DNA from: Phaeobacter sp. 11ANDIMAR09
Lineage (GTDB): Bacteria > Pseudomonadota > Alphaproteobacteria > Rhodobacterales > Rhodobacteraceae
Direction of reading: 5' to 3'
DNA length: 64,000 nucleotides
Assembly: GCF_001294455.1 (NCBI RefSeq)
Contig: NZ_LIKT01000003.1
Span: forward strand, 1 to 64,000
Shown one piece after another: positions 41,475 to 51,535 of this stretch (within the stretch, counting starts at the first letter, position 1; every line of letters begins with the position of its first letter). Made by a program: the position numbers and the translations under genes. The notes beneath the pieces were generated by a model. The model was not told where the DNA came from. It saw only the letters and a program-made list of their open reading frames with translations, and did no database searches.

Positions 41475-43094
41475 CTACCCTTTGGACTTCAGACGAAACC
41501 GTTGGATTTTCCCGGTTTCTGTCTTGGGCAATTCCTTGGTGAAAACCACTGAACGCGGGTATTTAAACGGAGCGATACTGGCCTTCACATGGTCTTGCAA
41601 CTGCTTCACCACCCCGTCAGAGGGAACATAGCCTGCGGTGAGCACCACATGCGCTTCGACGATCGCGCCCCGCGCCTCGTCAGGTGCCCCAATCACTGCG
41701 CATTCTGACACGGCCTCATGCGACAGGAGAGCCGCCTCCACCTCGGGTCCTGCAATATTGTAGCCTGATGAGATGATCATATCGTCGTTGCGAGCAGCAA
41801 AATGCAGGTAACCCTCTGCGTCCATCCGGAAGCTGTCGCCCGTCACATTCCACCCGTCCAGAACATAAGAGCCTTGCCGGGTATCCGCCAGATAGCGGCA
41901 ACCCGTTGGCCCTTTGACCGCCAGACGCCCGACCTCTCCTCGCGGCACCTCCTGCCCCTGCGCATCCAAGATCCGCACCTGATAGCCCGATACTGGTTTG
42001 CCAGTGCAGGCAGGCCGGTGATCGGAAAACCGGTTGGTGATAAAGATATGCAGCATCTCGGTCGCCCCGATCCCATCCAACATCGGTTTACCGGTCTTGA
42101 CGATCCAATCCTCATAGACCGGCGAGGGCAGAGTCTCACCCGCCGAAACCGCCGCCCTAAGCGAGGAGAGATCTGCCCCCTCCTCCATCGCCTGCAACAT
42201 CACCCGATAAGCCGTTGGCGCGGTAAAGCAAACTGTGGCCCGGTACTTCTGAATAATCTCAATCAGGTTTGGCGGAGAGGCATTTTCCAACAATGTCGCC
42301 GCCGCACCAAAGCGCAGTGGAAAAATCGCCAAGCCTCCTAGACCAAAGGTAAAGGCCAGCGGCGGTGAGCCAATAAAGACGTCCTCGGGCTGAACATCCA
42401 GGACTTCACGCGCATAGCCATCAGCAATGATGAGCAGATCCCTGTGAAAATGCATCGTCGCCTTGGGCGTCCCCGTGGTGCCCGAGGTAAAGCCCAAGAG
42501 CGCCACATCATCGCGGCCGGTCTCTACCGCCTTGTAGGTCACCGGTTTCTCCAGTGCCAAGCGATCCAGTTCTGCATCATGGCTGAAGGTACCATCAAAG
42601 CCGACAACCGACTTCAGATAGGATGACTCCTTGGCGCAGCTCACCAGTTCTTCCATCAGACGGGTGTCGCACAGAGCGTGGCTGATCTCTGCCTTATCGA
42701 CAATCTGCGTGAGCTCGCCGGCGCGCAGCATCGGCATAGTATTGACCACCACAGCCCCCACCTTGGTTGCCGCCAACCAACAGGCCACCATGGCCGGGTT
42801 GTTGGCCGAGCGGATCAAAACACGGTTGCCGGGCTTAACCCCTAGGTCCTCACTCAGCACATGGGCCAGCCGGTTGGTCCAGTCGGATAACTCTTTATAG
42901 GTGCGCCGCCTGCCATTGCCGATCAGCGCTATCCGGTCGCCATACCCTTTCGCCACCATGGCATCGGTCAGCTCGACCCCGACGTTCAGCCGCTCAGGAT
43001 AGTCAAAGCCATCCAGCAGGAAGTCCGGCCATTGATCCTGCGGCGGCAGATTGTCCCGGGTGAATGTATCGCTATGTGCGCTCGCTCCCAGCAT
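41475..43094 (-). CDS. Aryl-CoA ligase, probably 2-aminobenzoate-CoA (or benzoate-CoA) ligase
   Basis: From ATG 43094 (539 residues), one base after the stop of the preceding gene; an upstream in-frame start would overlap that gene. This AMP-forming enzyme has the P-loop LGFTSGTTGTPKATMHFHRD in the form typical of aminobenzoate/benzoate ligases (about 172-190), the adenine motif DGIGATEM (about 315), DSFRMDAEGYLHF with the conserved Asp (about 406) and the catalytic Lys in KTETGKIQR near the C-terminus (about 527). It activates an aromatic acid to its CoA thioester with ATP. It is the last gene of the operon. Substrate choice rests on neighbours. Confidence 0.92.
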   Translation of the reverse strand: MLGASAHSDTFTRDNLPPQDQWPDFLLDGFDYPERLNVGVELTDAMVAKGYGDRIALIGNGRRRTYKELSDWTNRLAHVLSEDLGVKPGNRVLIRSANNPAMVACWLAATKVGAVVVNTMPMLRAGELTQIVDKAEISHALCDTRLMEELVSCAKESSYLKSVVGFDGTFSHDAELDRLALEKPVTYKAVETGRDDVALLGFTSGTTGTPKATMHFHRDLLIIADGYAREVLDVQPEDVFIGSPPLAFTFGLGGLAIFPLRFGAAATLLENASPPNLIEIIQKYRATVCFTAPTAYRVMLQAMEEGADLSSLRAAVSAGETLPSPVYEDWIVKTGKPMLDGIGATEMLHIFITNRFSDHRPACTGKPVSGYQVRILDAQGQEVPRGEVGRLAVKGPTGCRYLADTRQGSYVLDGWNVTGDSFRMDAEGYLHFAARNDDMIISSGYNIAGPEVEAALLSHEAVSECAVIGAPDEARGAIVEAHVVLTAGYVPSDGVVKQLQDHVKASIAPFKYPRSVVFTKELPKTETGKIQRFRLKSKG

Positions 43095-43095
43095 C

Positions 43096-44256
43096 TCACC
43101 TGCCCCCCTGAAATGCGCCAAGGGTCTGCCGCGCAATCACCACCCGCTGCACATCCGAGGCTCCCTCATAGATGCGCAGAGCCCGAATGTCGCGATATAG
43201 CTCCTCGACCTTCTGGCCATGGCGCACCCCATCACCGCCATGCAGCTGCACTGCCTTGTCGATAACCTGCTGCGCCTGATCGGTGGAAAACAATTTGGCC
43301 ATGGCCGCCTCGCGGGTCACCCGCGCCGCGCCGCTGTCCTTGGCCCAGGCCGCGCGGTAAACCAATAATGCAGCGGCATCCACATCCAGCGCCATATCAG
43401 CGATGTGGCCCTGGACCATCTGCAACTCAAACAGCGGCGCCCCCTGCACCTGCCGACTCGTGACCCGCTCCAGGGCCTCATCCAGCGCTCGACGCGCAAA
43501 GCCTAGCGCCGCTGCCGCCACGGTAGAGCGGAACACATCCAGCACCGACATGGCAATTTTGAAGCCCGCGCCGGGCAGTCCGATAAGAGCCGATTTGGGG
43601 ATCCGGCAATCAGTGAAGCGCAGGGTGGCCAGAGGGTGTGGGGCAATCACCTGCTGACGTTCCACAACTTCGAATCCTGGCAGACCTGCGGGCACAATAA
43701 ACGCCGACAGCCCTTTGGCCCCTGGCGCCTCTCCAGTGCGGGCAAACAGCGTATAGACATCGGCAATGCCGCCATTGGAAATCCAGGTCTTTTCTCCATT
43801 CAACACATAATGGTCGCCCTCAAGCGAGGCTGTCATGGTTGAATTGGCCACATCCGATCCTGATTGAGGCTCAGTCAGAGCAAAAGCAGAAATCGCCTGA
43901 CCACTGCGGGTCAATGGCAGCCATTCCGCCTGCTGGGCTGGTGAGCCAAACAATGAGATCGCCCCGGTGCCCAACCCCTGCATGGCAAAGGCAAAATCAG
44001 CCAGGCCATCATGGCGGGCCAGAGTTTCCCGGATCAGGCAAAGGCTGCGCACATCCAGGGTTTCCCCCGCCATTGCACCGCTGAGCTGCGTCCAGCCACC
44101 CGCGCCTAAGGCGGCAACCAGGCTGCGGCAGGCCGCATCCACATCGCCGTGATCAATGCCACCCAGATGTTGCCCAGCCCAAACCTCCAGCGCATCAGCC
44201 AGCTCGCGATGCCGTTCCTCAAAGAACGGCCAGCTCAAATAGCTTCGATCTGCCAT
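43096..44256 (-). CDS. Acyl-CoA dehydrogenase
   Basis: A 386-residue FAD enzyme of the acyl-CoA dehydrogenase family. Signatures are [15 protein letters not shown] (about 129-143), [17 protein letters not shown] (about 151-167), the C-terminal [20 protein letters not shown] and the catalytic base Glu in [14 protein letters not shown] (about 368). It would introduce a double bond into a ring-derived or side-chain CoA ester. The start follows a repeat at 44271-44317 that separates it by 79 bp from the hydratase gene upstream in the operon. The ligase gene begins one base after its stop, so translation is coupled. Confidence 0.92.
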   Translation of the reverse strand: MADRSYLSWPFFEERHRELADALEVWAGQHLGGIDHGDVDAACRSLVAALGAGGWTQLSGAMAGETLDVRSLCLIRETLARHDGLADFAFAMQGLGTGAISLFGSPAQQAEWLPLTRSGQAISAFALTEPQSGSDVANSTMTASLEGDHYVLNGEKTWISNGGIADVYTLFARTGEAPGAKGLSAFIVPAGLPGFEVVERQQVIAPHPLATLRFTDCRIPKSALIGLPGAGFKIAMSVLDVFRSTVAAAALGFARRALDEALERVTSRQVQGAPLFELQMVQGHIADMALDVDAAALLVYRAAWAKDSGAARVTREAAMAKLFSTDQAQQVIDKAVQLHGGDGVRHGQKVEELYRDIRALRIYEGASDVQRVVIARQTLGAFQGGR

Positions 44257-44270
44257 CTTTCCCTCCCAGT

Positions 44271-44317
44271 ATCATCTTTCCGCAAATATTCCCGCCGGAG
44301 GCATCCCCCGATGCCTC
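44271..44317 (-). repeat. Interspersed hairpin element, copy A
   Basis: On the minus strand GAGGCATC-GGGG-GATGCCTC (perfect eight-pair stem) is followed by CGGCGGGAATATTTG, then GGAAAGATGA. The same order (hairpin, CCGGNGG, ATATTT, AAATGA) recurs at 62755-62807. It lies between two genes of the aromatic-CoA operon. I recall similar sequences in intergenic gaps of Roseobacter genomes. Confidence 0.65.
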
Positions 44318-44335
44318 AAACGACACTCTGGCGGC

Positions 44336-45139
44336 TCAATCGCCTTGAAAAACCGGCTTTTCCTTATTCACAAAGGCATGATAGGCGCGCTCAAAATCAG
44401 CCGTCTGCATGCAGATCGCCTGCGCCTGGGCTTCGGCCTCGATGGCCTGCTCGATCGACATTGACCACTCCTGCGCCAACATGGTCTTGGTCATCATATT
44501 GCCAAAATTCGGCCCTGCAGCGATACGCGCCGCCAATGCCTGTGCCTCAGCCTCCAGGTCCGAGGCCGCCACCAGCCGGTTATGAAAGCCCCAGGCCACA
44601 CCTTCTTCTGCACTCATCGAGCGCCCGGTATAGAGCAGCTCTGCCGCACGACCCTGGCCGATGATCCGGGGCAGGATGGCACAGGCGCCCATGTCGCAGC
44701 CCGCCAGGCCAACGCGGGTGAACAAAAAGGCCGTCTTGGCGTCTGGCGTGGCAATCCGCAGGTCTGATGCCATGGCTATAATTGCGCCTGCACCCACACA
44801 GATGCCATCAATCGCCGCAATCACCGGCTTTCCGCAATTCACAATCGCCTTGACCAGATCCCCGGTCATACGGGTAAAGGCCAGCAGTTCCTTCATGCTC
44901 ATCTTGGTCAGCGGGCCAATGATATCATGCACATCACCGCCCGAGCTGAAGTTGCCACCATTGGAGGCAAAGACCACGGCTTTGATCTCATCATCATAAT
45001 GCAGGGCACGAAACCAATCCCGCAGCTCACCGTAGCTGTCAAAGGTCAGCGGGTTTTTGCGCTCTGGCCGATCCAGGGAGACGGTGGCAATCCCGTCTTC
45101 CACCCGGCAAAGAAAGTATTTGGTGTCGATCTGTGTCAT
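44336..45139 (-). CDS. Enoyl-CoA hydratase/isomerase family protein
   Basis: A 267-residue crotonase-fold protein. The oxyanion hole is formed by [16 protein letters not shown] (about 57-72) and [19 protein letters not shown] (about 109-127). The position of the usual catalytic Glu144 region reads [16 protein letters not shown] (about 143), with Asp where many hydratases have Glu or Gly, so the reaction may differ from simple hydration. The C-terminal helix [21 protein letters not shown]-like ending is typical. It is coupled to the MarR gene by an ATGA overlap. In the 2-aminobenzoyl-CoA pathway, such enzymes act after ring reduction. Confidence 0.9.
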   Translation of the reverse strand: MTQIDTKYFLCRVEDGIATVSLDRPERKNPLTFDSYGELRDWFRALHYDDEIKAVVFASNGGNFSSGGDVHDIIGPLTKMSMKELLAFTRMTGDLVKAIVNCGKPVIAAIDGICVGAGAIIAMASDLRIATPDAKTAFLFTRVGLAGCDMGACAILPRIIGQGRAAELLYTGRSMSAEEGVAWGFHNRLVAASDLEAEAQALAARIAAGPNFGNMMTKTMLAQEWSMSIEQAIEAEAQAQAICMQTADFERAYHAFVNKEKPVFQGD

Positions 45140-45597
45140 TGCGCCTCGTCCTCATTGTCCAATCGCCGCGCCACCGCATCCAGGGCCACGGCCATGCTCT
45201 GGGCCGCCTCGGGCGCCAAAGCGGCAAAAATTTCGTCAATCCAGGCTTCATGCGCCGCAGCCTGGCGGCCAAACTCTGCTTCCCCCTCCGGGGTGAGCCG
45301 CACCCGACTGGCGCGGCGGTCACCCGGCACTTTTTCGCGCAGCACATGGCCGTCTTCGACCAGCCGCTCGACAATGCCGGTGACATTGCCGTTGGAAACT
45401 TTTAGCACGCTGGACAACTCACTCATCTTCAGCCCCGCCCCATGCTGCGACAGCGCCGCCATGACGTCAAACCGGGGTAAGGTGGTCGCAAACTCCCGCC
45501 GCAGGTTCTCGCGCAGCGCGCTCTCAACGCTGCGGCTTGCCTTCAAAAGCCGCAGCCAGAGCCGCAACCGGTCTTTCGAGATATCCGTATCGCTCAA
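45136..45597 (-). CDS. MarR family regulator of the aromatic-CoA operon
   Basis: A 153-residue winged-helix protein. The recognition region (about 58-100) includes [19 protein letters not shown] followed by the wing [15 protein letters not shown], both typical of MarR. Dimer helices flank it. The gene is inside the operon: its start overlaps the SDR stop (ATGA) and its stop overlaps the hydratase start (ATGA). MarR-family proteins of aromatic-acid operons usually respond to the aryl-CoA ester, so it likely represses the promoter at 48641-48730, where dyads are found. Confidence 0.92.
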   Translation of the reverse strand: MSDTDISKDRLRLWLRLLKASRSVESALRENLRREFATTLPRFDVMAALSQHGAGLKMSELSSVLKVSNGNVTGIVERLVEDGHVLREKVPGDRRASRVRLTPEGEAEFGRQAAAHEAWIDEIFAALAPEAAQSMAVALDAVARRLDNEDEAQ

Positions 45598-46349
45598 ATT
45601 TCACCTCCAGAAATGGGCAGCGCTGCGCCGTTCACCGATCCTGTCGCCTCCCCCGCCAGCCACAGCGCTGCGGCAGCGACCTCACCGGGCTGAATAAAGC
45701 GATCCTGAGGATTACCCCGGCGCAGGGATTTTGCAGCCTGCTCGCGCGACAGGCCCGTTTTTGCCACGATCAGCTCCAGAGAGTTTTCAAGCAATGGTGT
45801 CTCAATAAAGCCCGGGCAAAGGGCATTCACTGTCACGCCGGTTCTCGCCATTTCAACCGAAAGGGCACGTGTTAGCCCAAGCACCCCATGTTTTGCAGCA
45901 CAATATCCTGAGACATAGGGATATCCCTTCAGGCCAGCGGTCGAGGCAACAGCAATCAAACGGCCCCAGCCAGCAGCCTTCATGCCAGGGAGACAGGCCT
46001 GCCACAGATTGAAGACCCCCAGCAGGTTGACCCCGAGGGCATCGGAAAAATCAGATACCTCCATCTGTTCAAAGGCCTTGGAGGGCGCAGCCCCTGCGTT
46101 GGCCAGAGCGATATCCACAGTGCCTTGCGCCGCGCGGGCCTTTGCAATTGCCAGATCCAGACTGTCCCGCTCTGTCACATCACAGGTCAGCGGCAGTGCT
46201 CCGGTCTCGGTCGCAACCTCCTGCAGAGCCTCCAGCCGACGGCCAAGTATGGTCACTCGCGCGCCCTGCGTCGAAAATTGCCGGGCGAGCTCTGCGCCCA
46301 GTCCAGAGCCCCCGCCTGTAATCACAACATGTTTTCCGTCAAAGCTCAT
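45594..46349 (-). CDS. SDR family NAD(P)-dependent oxidoreductase
   Basis: A 251-residue short-chain dehydrogenase. The Rossmann motif [15 protein letters not shown] is at about 11-25, the NAG motif LANAGAAP at about 86, Ser in [11 protein letters not shown] near 137 and the YxxxK pair in [11 protein letters not shown] (Tyr at about 150, Lys about 154). Such enzymes oxidise or reduce hydroxyacyl-CoA or cyclic alcohol intermediates. It overlaps the preceding monooxygenase/reductase stop (ATGA) and the following MarR start (ATGA). In the 2-aminobenzoyl-CoA route a 3-hydroxyacyl-CoA dehydrogenase step is needed, which this protein may supply. Confidence 0.92.
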   Translation of the reverse strand: MSFDGKHVVITGGGSGLGAELARQFSTQGARVTILGRRLEALQEVATETGALPLTCDVTERDSLDLAIAKARAAQGTVDIALANAGAAPSKAFEQMEVSDFSDALGVNLLGVFNLWQACLPGMKAAGWGRLIAVASTAGLKGYPYVSGYCAAKHGVLGLTRALSVEMARTGVTVNALCPGFIETPLLENSLELIVAKTGLSREQAAKSLRRGNPQDRFIQPGEVAAAALWLAGEATGSVNGAALPISGGEI

Positions 46350-48640
46350 GCCCGGATCACCTCGGCTTCGCGATCTGCCAAACGCCAGGCCTGGTCCCGC
46401 CCGGCCTGATAGGGCAGCGGCCAGTCTGCGTGGCGATCGCCAATTTTGCTGGCTTCATGCAAGGCCCAGTAAGGATCCGCCAGATGTGGTCGCCCGACGC
46501 AAACCAGATCCGCGCGCCCCGCCATCAGGATGGAATTGGCATGATCCGCCTCGTAGATATTGCCAACCGCCATAGTCGCCAGACCTGCTTCGTTGCGAAT
46601 GCGGTCCGAAAACGGCGTCTGAAACATCCGCCCATAGACCGGCTGGCCCTCGACCGAGGTCTGCCCCGCCGACACATCAATGATATCAACACCTGCTTCA
46701 GAAAAGGCCCGCGCGATCTCCACCGCGTCTTCTGGCGTGACACCATCTTCGCCCAGCCAATCGGTCGCAGAGATCCGCACCGACATGGGCTTTTCCGCAG
46801 GCCAGGCTGCTCGCATGGCAGCAAAAACTTCCAATGGGTAGCGCATCCGATTTTCCAAAGATCCACCATAGGAATCTGTGCGAATGTTCGATTTGGGCGA
46901 AATGAAAGAGGAGATCAAATACCCATGCGCCGCATGAAGTTCGATCATGTCAAAGCCACTGCGCGCCGCCATCTCGGCAGCGGCGGCAAATTCGCCCTTG
47001 ATCTCAGCCATTTCCGCCAGGGTGATTTCGCGCGGGGTGGCATTCTCCGGCGACCAAGGCAGAGGTGACGCCGAAACCAGATCCCAATTCCCGCTCGCCA
47101 GCGGCGCGTCCATTTTCTCCCAGCCAACCTGTGTAGAGCCCTTGCGCCCTGCATGACCGATTTGACAGCAGATCTTGGCGCCTGTCTCCTGATGCACAAA
47201 ATCCACCAAACGCTTCCAGGCCTGCTCATGCTCTGGCGCATAAAGCCCAGGACATCCGGGTGTGATCCGCCCTGTGGGACTGACACAAGTCATTTCCGTG
47301 TAAACCAGCCCGGCCCCGCCCTTGGCCCGCTCGCCATAATGAATCAAATGCCAATCATTCGGACAGCCATCCACAGCCTTGTACTGCGCCATAGGCGAGA
47401 CAACGATACGGTTCTGCAAAACCATGTCACGCAATTGATAGGGAGCAAACATCGGCGGGCGAACTGGGGCAGTTTCCGGCGCTCCAGCCTGTTCCTGAAA
47501 CCATTTTTCAGCCGAAGCCAACCATTCTGGATCGCGCAAACGCAGGTTCTCATGAGAGATCCGTTGACTGCGGGTGAGCAGCGAATAGTTGAACTGCACT
47601 GGATCCATGCCAAGATAGCGTTCAACATCCTCAAACCACTCCAGCGAGTTGCGCGCCGCCGATTGCAGGCGCAGCACATCCAGGCGGCGTTCCTCCTGAT
47701 ATCGCTCAAAGGCGCGCTCCAAACTGGGTTCTGTTGAGATCAGCTCGGCCAGGGCAATGGCACTGTCAAAGGCCAGTCGTGACCCCGACCCAATCGAGAA
47801 ATGCGCCGTTGCAGAAGCATCGCCCAGCAGGACAACATTTTCATGATGCCACTTGTCACAAAGCACCCGTGGGAAATTGATCCAGACAGCCGATCCGCGC
47901 AGGTGGTCGGCATTTGACATCAACGCATGGCCGCCCAGATGATCGGCAAAGATCTCCTCGCAGGTGCGAATGATCTCCTCCTTAGACATATCTTCAAAAC
48001 CCCAGCGCTCCCAGGTCTCGCCCGAGCATTCAACGATCACCGTCGCGGTGTCTTCATCGAACTGATAGGCATGAATCCAGACCCAGCCATGTTTGGTTTT
48101 TTCAAATACAAAGGTAAAAGCGTCATCAAACTTCTGATGGGTTCCCAGCCAGATGAACTTGCAGGGGCGTACGTCGATATTCGGTTTGAAATGATCGGCA
48201 AACTCGCTGCGGACTGCAGAGTTCAAGCCGTCACATCCCACCACGATATCGTAGTCTTTCTGATAGGCCGAGGCTGGCTTGGCCCGGGACTCAAAGCGCA
48301 GATCCACCCCAAGTTCGCGGGCGCGTTCCTGCAGGATCAACAGCATCTTCTTACGGCCAATGCCTGCAAAACCATGACCCTGTGAGACAGTCCTCACCCC
48401 GTCTTGAACCACTGCGATATCATCCCAATAGGCAAAACTTTCCTTGATCGCCAAGGCGGTTTCTGGGTCGTTTTGGCTTAGATTCTCTAGGGCATCATCA
48501 GACAAGACAACCCCCCACCCAAAAGTATCGTCAGCCTTGTTTTGCTCAAACACCGTCACGTCGGCCTCCGGCAGCCGAAGCTTCATTGAGATTGCAAAAT
48601 AGAGCCCGGCTGGCCCCCCACCCAAACATGCAACTTTCAT
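46346..48640 (-). CDS. Fused flavin monooxygenase / old-yellow-enzyme reductase, 2-aminobenzoyl-CoA monooxygenase/reductase type
   Basis: From ATG 48640 (764 residues): the first codons [16 protein letters not shown] form the FAD fold. The N-terminal half (about 1-365) is a class A aromatic hydroxylase with GDGxN-like [13 protein letters not shown] (about 148) and [16 protein letters not shown] (about 275). The C-terminal half (from about 375) is an old yellow enzyme-like NADH:flavin oxidoreductase with [12 protein letters not shown] and [20 protein letters not shown]. This fusion is known from Azoarcus 2-aminobenzoyl-CoA monooxygenase/reductase, which hydroxylates then reduces the ring; database homologues are also called salicylyl-CoA 5-hydroxylase. 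It is first in the operon, coupled to the SDR. Confidence 0.93.
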   Translation of the reverse strand: MKVACLGGGPAGLYFAISMKLRLPEADVTVFEQNKADDTFGWGVVLSDDALENLSQNDPETALAIKESFAYWDDIAVVQDGVRTVSQGHGFAGIGRKKMLLILQERARELGVDLRFESRAKPASAYQKDYDIVVGCDGLNSAVRSEFADHFKPNIDVRPCKFIWLGTHQKFDDAFTFVFEKTKHGWVWIHAYQFDEDTATVIVECSGETWERWGFEDMSKEEIIRTCEEIFADHLGGHALMSNADHLRGSAVWINFPRVLCDKWHHENVVLLGDASATAHFSIGSGSRLAFDSAIALAELISTEPSLERAFERYQEERRLDVLRLQSAARNSLEWFEDVERYLGMDPVQFNYSLLTRSQRISHENLRLRDPEWLASAEKWFQEQAGAPETAPVRPPMFAPYQLRDMVLQNRIVVSPMAQYKAVDGCPNDWHLIHYGERAKGGAGLVYTEMTCVSPTGRITPGCPGLYAPEHEQAWKRLVDFVHQETGAKICCQIGHAGRKGSTQVGWEKMDAPLASGNWDLVSASPLPWSPENATPREITLAEMAEIKGEFAAAAEMAARSGFDMIELHAAHGYLISSFISPKSNIRTDSYGGSLENRMRYPLEVFAAMRAAWPAEKPMSVRISATDWLGEDGVTPEDAVEIARAFSEAGVDIIDVSAGQTSVEGQPVYGRMFQTPFSDRIRNEAGLATMAVGNIYEADHANSILMAGRADLVCVGRPHLADPYWALHEASKIGDRHADWPLPYQAGRDQAWRLADREAEVIRA

Positions 48641-49251
48641 GACCCTTGCCCCCTGAAACCAAAATATGGGGTCAAGATAAGAGAGCATGAGAAACTTTCA
48701 AGTTTAAAGTTTCATACTTGAAGTTTTTGAGCTCACCTCCCCCCTATCGCCGCTTTGATCTCTGCGTCGAACTGGAGATGGACAAGCCAAAGGGATCTGG
48801 GACAATTGCAAATCAAAACTTCTGGACAATCAAATTTAACTAATTTTAACAAATCTTTAAAGCGCAAAGCTCTGTGGGTAACCTTGTGGAGAGGTAAGGC
48901 GTAAAAAGATAGATGAAGCCGCAGCCCCCGCAGGAGCCCCCCCAATCTTGCCCTAACATTCATCAAAAACCCGGTCATTTTCCACCTCTGTCGCACGGAG
49001 ATAGATGTTGTCAAAAAGAATCCACCCGAAAACCTAAAAATTATTGAAAATAGACAATTATCCTAGATTTTCGGTAGAATTTTTCGGAAAAATTACGAAA
49101 AAAGACAATAAATTTTCGTGAGAACTGCAAGAAAAGGCGCTCTAATCCAGTGTTTCCTACAGGAATTCACCCGGGACACGTGTATAGCCCCGCCCAAATA
49201 TGTTGAGGCAGGCCCAGCGTCACGCAAATTGATTAAACCGAGGCTAAGGGA
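48641..49251. other. 611 bp control region and AT-rich block between ptsP and the aromatic-CoA operon
   Basis: It contains the operator-like dyads at 48690-48726 and an AT-rich block at 49020-49135. A minus-strand frame at 48733-49014 is not convincing: arginine-rich, no ribosome site. The region is markedly lower in GC than flanking genes. Confidence 0.55.
48690..48727 (-). promoter_or_regulatory. Dyads and AAGTTT repeats upstream of the aromatic-CoA operon
   Basis: TTCAAGT (48697-48703) and ACTTGAA (48716-48722) form a perfect inverted repeat with a 12-base spacer; AAGTTT occurs three times (48700, 48707, 48721). It lies 50-87 bp before the operon start at 48640. It is a plausible operator for the operon's MarR regulator. 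Confidence 0.5.
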
Positions 49252-51492
49252 TTAGATCTCGCGCAAATAGCGCATCACAGCCTCGCGGACCGATTGGTCT
49301 CCACGGTGTCGTGATTCAAAAATGACCCTCCGCAAGTCTTCCAAGTTAACCCTCATTAACAAAGACTTAACCGGGCCAATTGAAGCAGGTCGCATCGACA
49401 GCGTGCGCATCCCCATCGCGGCAAGACAGACGGCCTCGATGGGCCGTCCGGCATCTTCGCCACAAAAACTCAACGGGGTCTGCGACAGGGAACAACGCTC
49501 AACAATTTGCTCGATAAAGCTGAGGAAGCTGACATTCAGGCTGTCATAGCGCTTGCGTACACGCTCGTTCTCGCGATCGGCAGCAAAGAAGAACTGCTTT
49601 AGATCATTGCCCCCAATAGAGATAAATCCAACCTCATCAAAGAACTTTTGCGGCGCAAAAGCCAGCGATGGGGTTTCGAGCATGGCTCCGATGTCCAGGC
49701 TTTCAGGCAGGACATGCCCCAGAATGCGTTCACGCTCCAGCGTCTTGTTCACCTCATTGCGGGCGGCACGAAACTCTTCGGCCTGCGCCACGAAAGGAAA
49801 CATCACGGTCAGCGGCCGACCTTCAGCTGCGCGCATCAATGCCTGCAACTGCATCCGCATAATGCCCGGCTTGTCCAAGCCCACCCTGATAGCGCGCCAG
49901 CCCAGGGCTGGGTTTGGCTCGTCATTTGGCTTCATATAGGGCAGAACTTTATCTGACCCAATATCCAAAGTTCGAAAGACAACGCGCTTTCCCTGGGCCG
50001 CATCCAAGACCCGTTTGTAAAGCGCAACCAGCTCTGAACGGCGTGGCATCTGATTGCGCACCAGGAACTGGAGCTCGGTGCGAAACAGACCAACGCCTTC
50101 GGCACCGGAGTTTTCCAGCGAGGGCAAATCGGCCATCAGACCCGCATTCATCACCAGGTTGATTTTTTGTCCATCAAGCGTCACCGCATCCTTGTCGCGG
50201 ATCGAAACATAGCGTTCCTGCGCCTGGGCCAACATGGCGATCTTGTCACGGAAGGCGCTAACAACGCTGTCGTCGGGGCGCAGATGCACAACCCCCTGCT
50301 CGCCGTCCACCATGATATGGTCGCCGTTCAACGCCTCATTGGTGATGCGTTTTGCATGTACCACCAGGGGGATTGCCAGAGCTCTGGCCACGATGGCTGC
50401 GTGGGAGCCCACCGAGCCCTCCTCGAGCACGATGCCTTTGAGATTGCGTCCATATTCCAACAGCTCTGCAGGTCCGATATTGCGGGCGACCAAAATGGGA
50501 TCATCTGGCAATTCCGCCCCGGTTTCAGCCCCCTGCCCGGTCAGAATGCGCAGCAGACGATTGGACAGGTCGTCCAGGTCGCTGAGCCGCTCGCGCAGAT
50601 AGGCATCCTGCACCTGCGAGAGCCTTGCGCGCGCCTGAGACTGCTCTTTTTCAACGGCAGCCTCGGCACTCAAGCCCCGGGCAATGTCTTCTTCCATGCG
50701 CCGCATCCAGCCTTTGGAATTGGCAAACATACGATAGGCCTCAAGGACCTGTAGCTGTTCCTTATCGCCGTTCTGCGAGATCTCGAGCATCTTGTCGACG
50801 CCGACACGCAGCTGTTCCACCGCCTCATTCAGGCGCTCCAGCTCTCTATCCGGATCATCCGCAATCGGGTTGGTGACCAGAACACGTGGTTCATGCAGCC
50901 AGACATGCCCCTCTGCGGCGCCCTCCTGGGCCGAGGTCGCGGGCAGTAAAACGGGCTGTTGGTGCAGGGGCGACAGCGCCGCGCCTTCCCCAACAAAAGC
51001 GCCAAGCTCGGTCATCTCGGCGATGACCATAGCAACCACCTCCAGCGCATAGACCGCATCGGCAGAAAATTCGCGCGCATCTTTGGACTGAACAACCAGG
51101 ACGCCCAGCATTTCGCCCAGCCGCTGGATCGGTATCCCCAGGAAGGAGGAGAACCGCTCCTCGCCGGTTTCCGGCATATAGCGGAACCCCTTGGCATTTG
51201 GGGCGTCAGGCGTATTGATCACCTTGCCAAACTTGGCCACCCGCCCCACCAGGCCTTCGCCGATGCGCATCCGGGTTTGGTGCACGGATTCGACGTTCAG
51301 GCCTTCGCTGGCACAGAGTTCGAGCGTGTCCTCGTCGCGGAACAGGTAGACCGAGCAGACCTCGGTCCCCATGCTGTCCCCGATCAGATGGGTGATCTTG
51401 TCCAAACGGGCCTGGCCGGGGTCTTCCCCAGCCATCGCCTCTCGCAGGCGACCAAGTAGCTTGCGGCTTTCAGATTCAGTTGCTTCGACCAT
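49252..51492 (-). CDS. ptsP: PEP-protein phosphotransferase of the nitrogen PTS (EI-Ntr)
   Basis: A 746-residue enzyme I of the PTS-Ntr chain: an N-terminal GAF domain (about 18-155, including LIGDSMGTEVCSVYLFRDE), then the HPr-binding and phospho-His domain (phosphoryl His in GSVGSHAAIVARAL, about 364), and a C-terminal PEP-binding TIM barrel with FRTLDIGSDK and LSFCGEDAGRP (catalytic Cys near 690-700 in the family region). It takes phosphate from PEP and, under control of glutamine sensed by GAF, passes it to NPr and EIIA-Ntr. It follows lysC by 43 bp on the same strand, an order conserved in alphaproteobacteria. Confidence 0.94.
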   Translation of the reverse strand: MVEATESESRKLLGRLREAMAGEDPGQARLDKITHLIGDSMGTEVCSVYLFRDEDTLELCASEGLNVESVHQTRMRIGEGLVGRVAKFGKVINTPDAPNAKGFRYMPETGEERFSSFLGIPIQRLGEMLGVLVVQSKDAREFSADAVYALEVVAMVIAEMTELGAFVGEGAALSPLHQQPVLLPATSAQEGAAEGHVWLHEPRVLVTNPIADDPDRELERLNEAVEQLRVGVDKMLEISQNGDKEQLQVLEAYRMFANSKGWMRRMEEDIARGLSAEAAVEKEQSQARARLSQVQDAYLRERLSDLDDLSNRLLRILTGQGAETGAELPDDPILVARNIGPAELLEYGRNLKGIVLEEGSVGSHAAIVARALAIPLVVHAKRITNEALNGDHIMVDGEQGVVHLRPDDSVVSAFRDKIAMLAQAQERYVSIRDKDAVTLDGQKINLVMNAGLMADLPSLENSGAEGVGLFRTELQFLVRNQMPRRSELVALYKRVLDAAQGKRVVFRTLDIGSDKVLPYMKPNDEPNPALGWRAIRVGLDKPGIMRMQLQALMRAAEGRPLTVMFPFVAQAEEFRAARNEVNKTLERERILGHVLPESLDIGAMLETPSLAFAPQKFFDEVGFISIGGNDLKQFFFAADRENERVRKRYDSLNVSFLSFIEQIVERCSLSQTPLSFCGEDAGRPIEAVCLAAMGMRTLSMRPASIGPVKSLLMRVNLEDLRRVIFESRHRGDQSVREAVMRYLREI

Positions 51493-51535
51493 GGGCCCTG
51501 TTCACATTTATTTTTGTGGCAGGCAGCCCGATAGA

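Noticed and set aside
48733-49014. Possible 93-residue minus-strand gene in the gap before ptsP's end
   Set aside because: No ribosome site, biased composition and position in the regulatory gap of the aromatic-CoA operon; no similarity to any family I know.
49356-49372. CtrA-like TTAA-N7-TTAAC motif
   Set aside because: It matches the consensus but lies inside the 3' coding part of ptsP, far from any start codon in a sensible orientation, so it is most likely chance.
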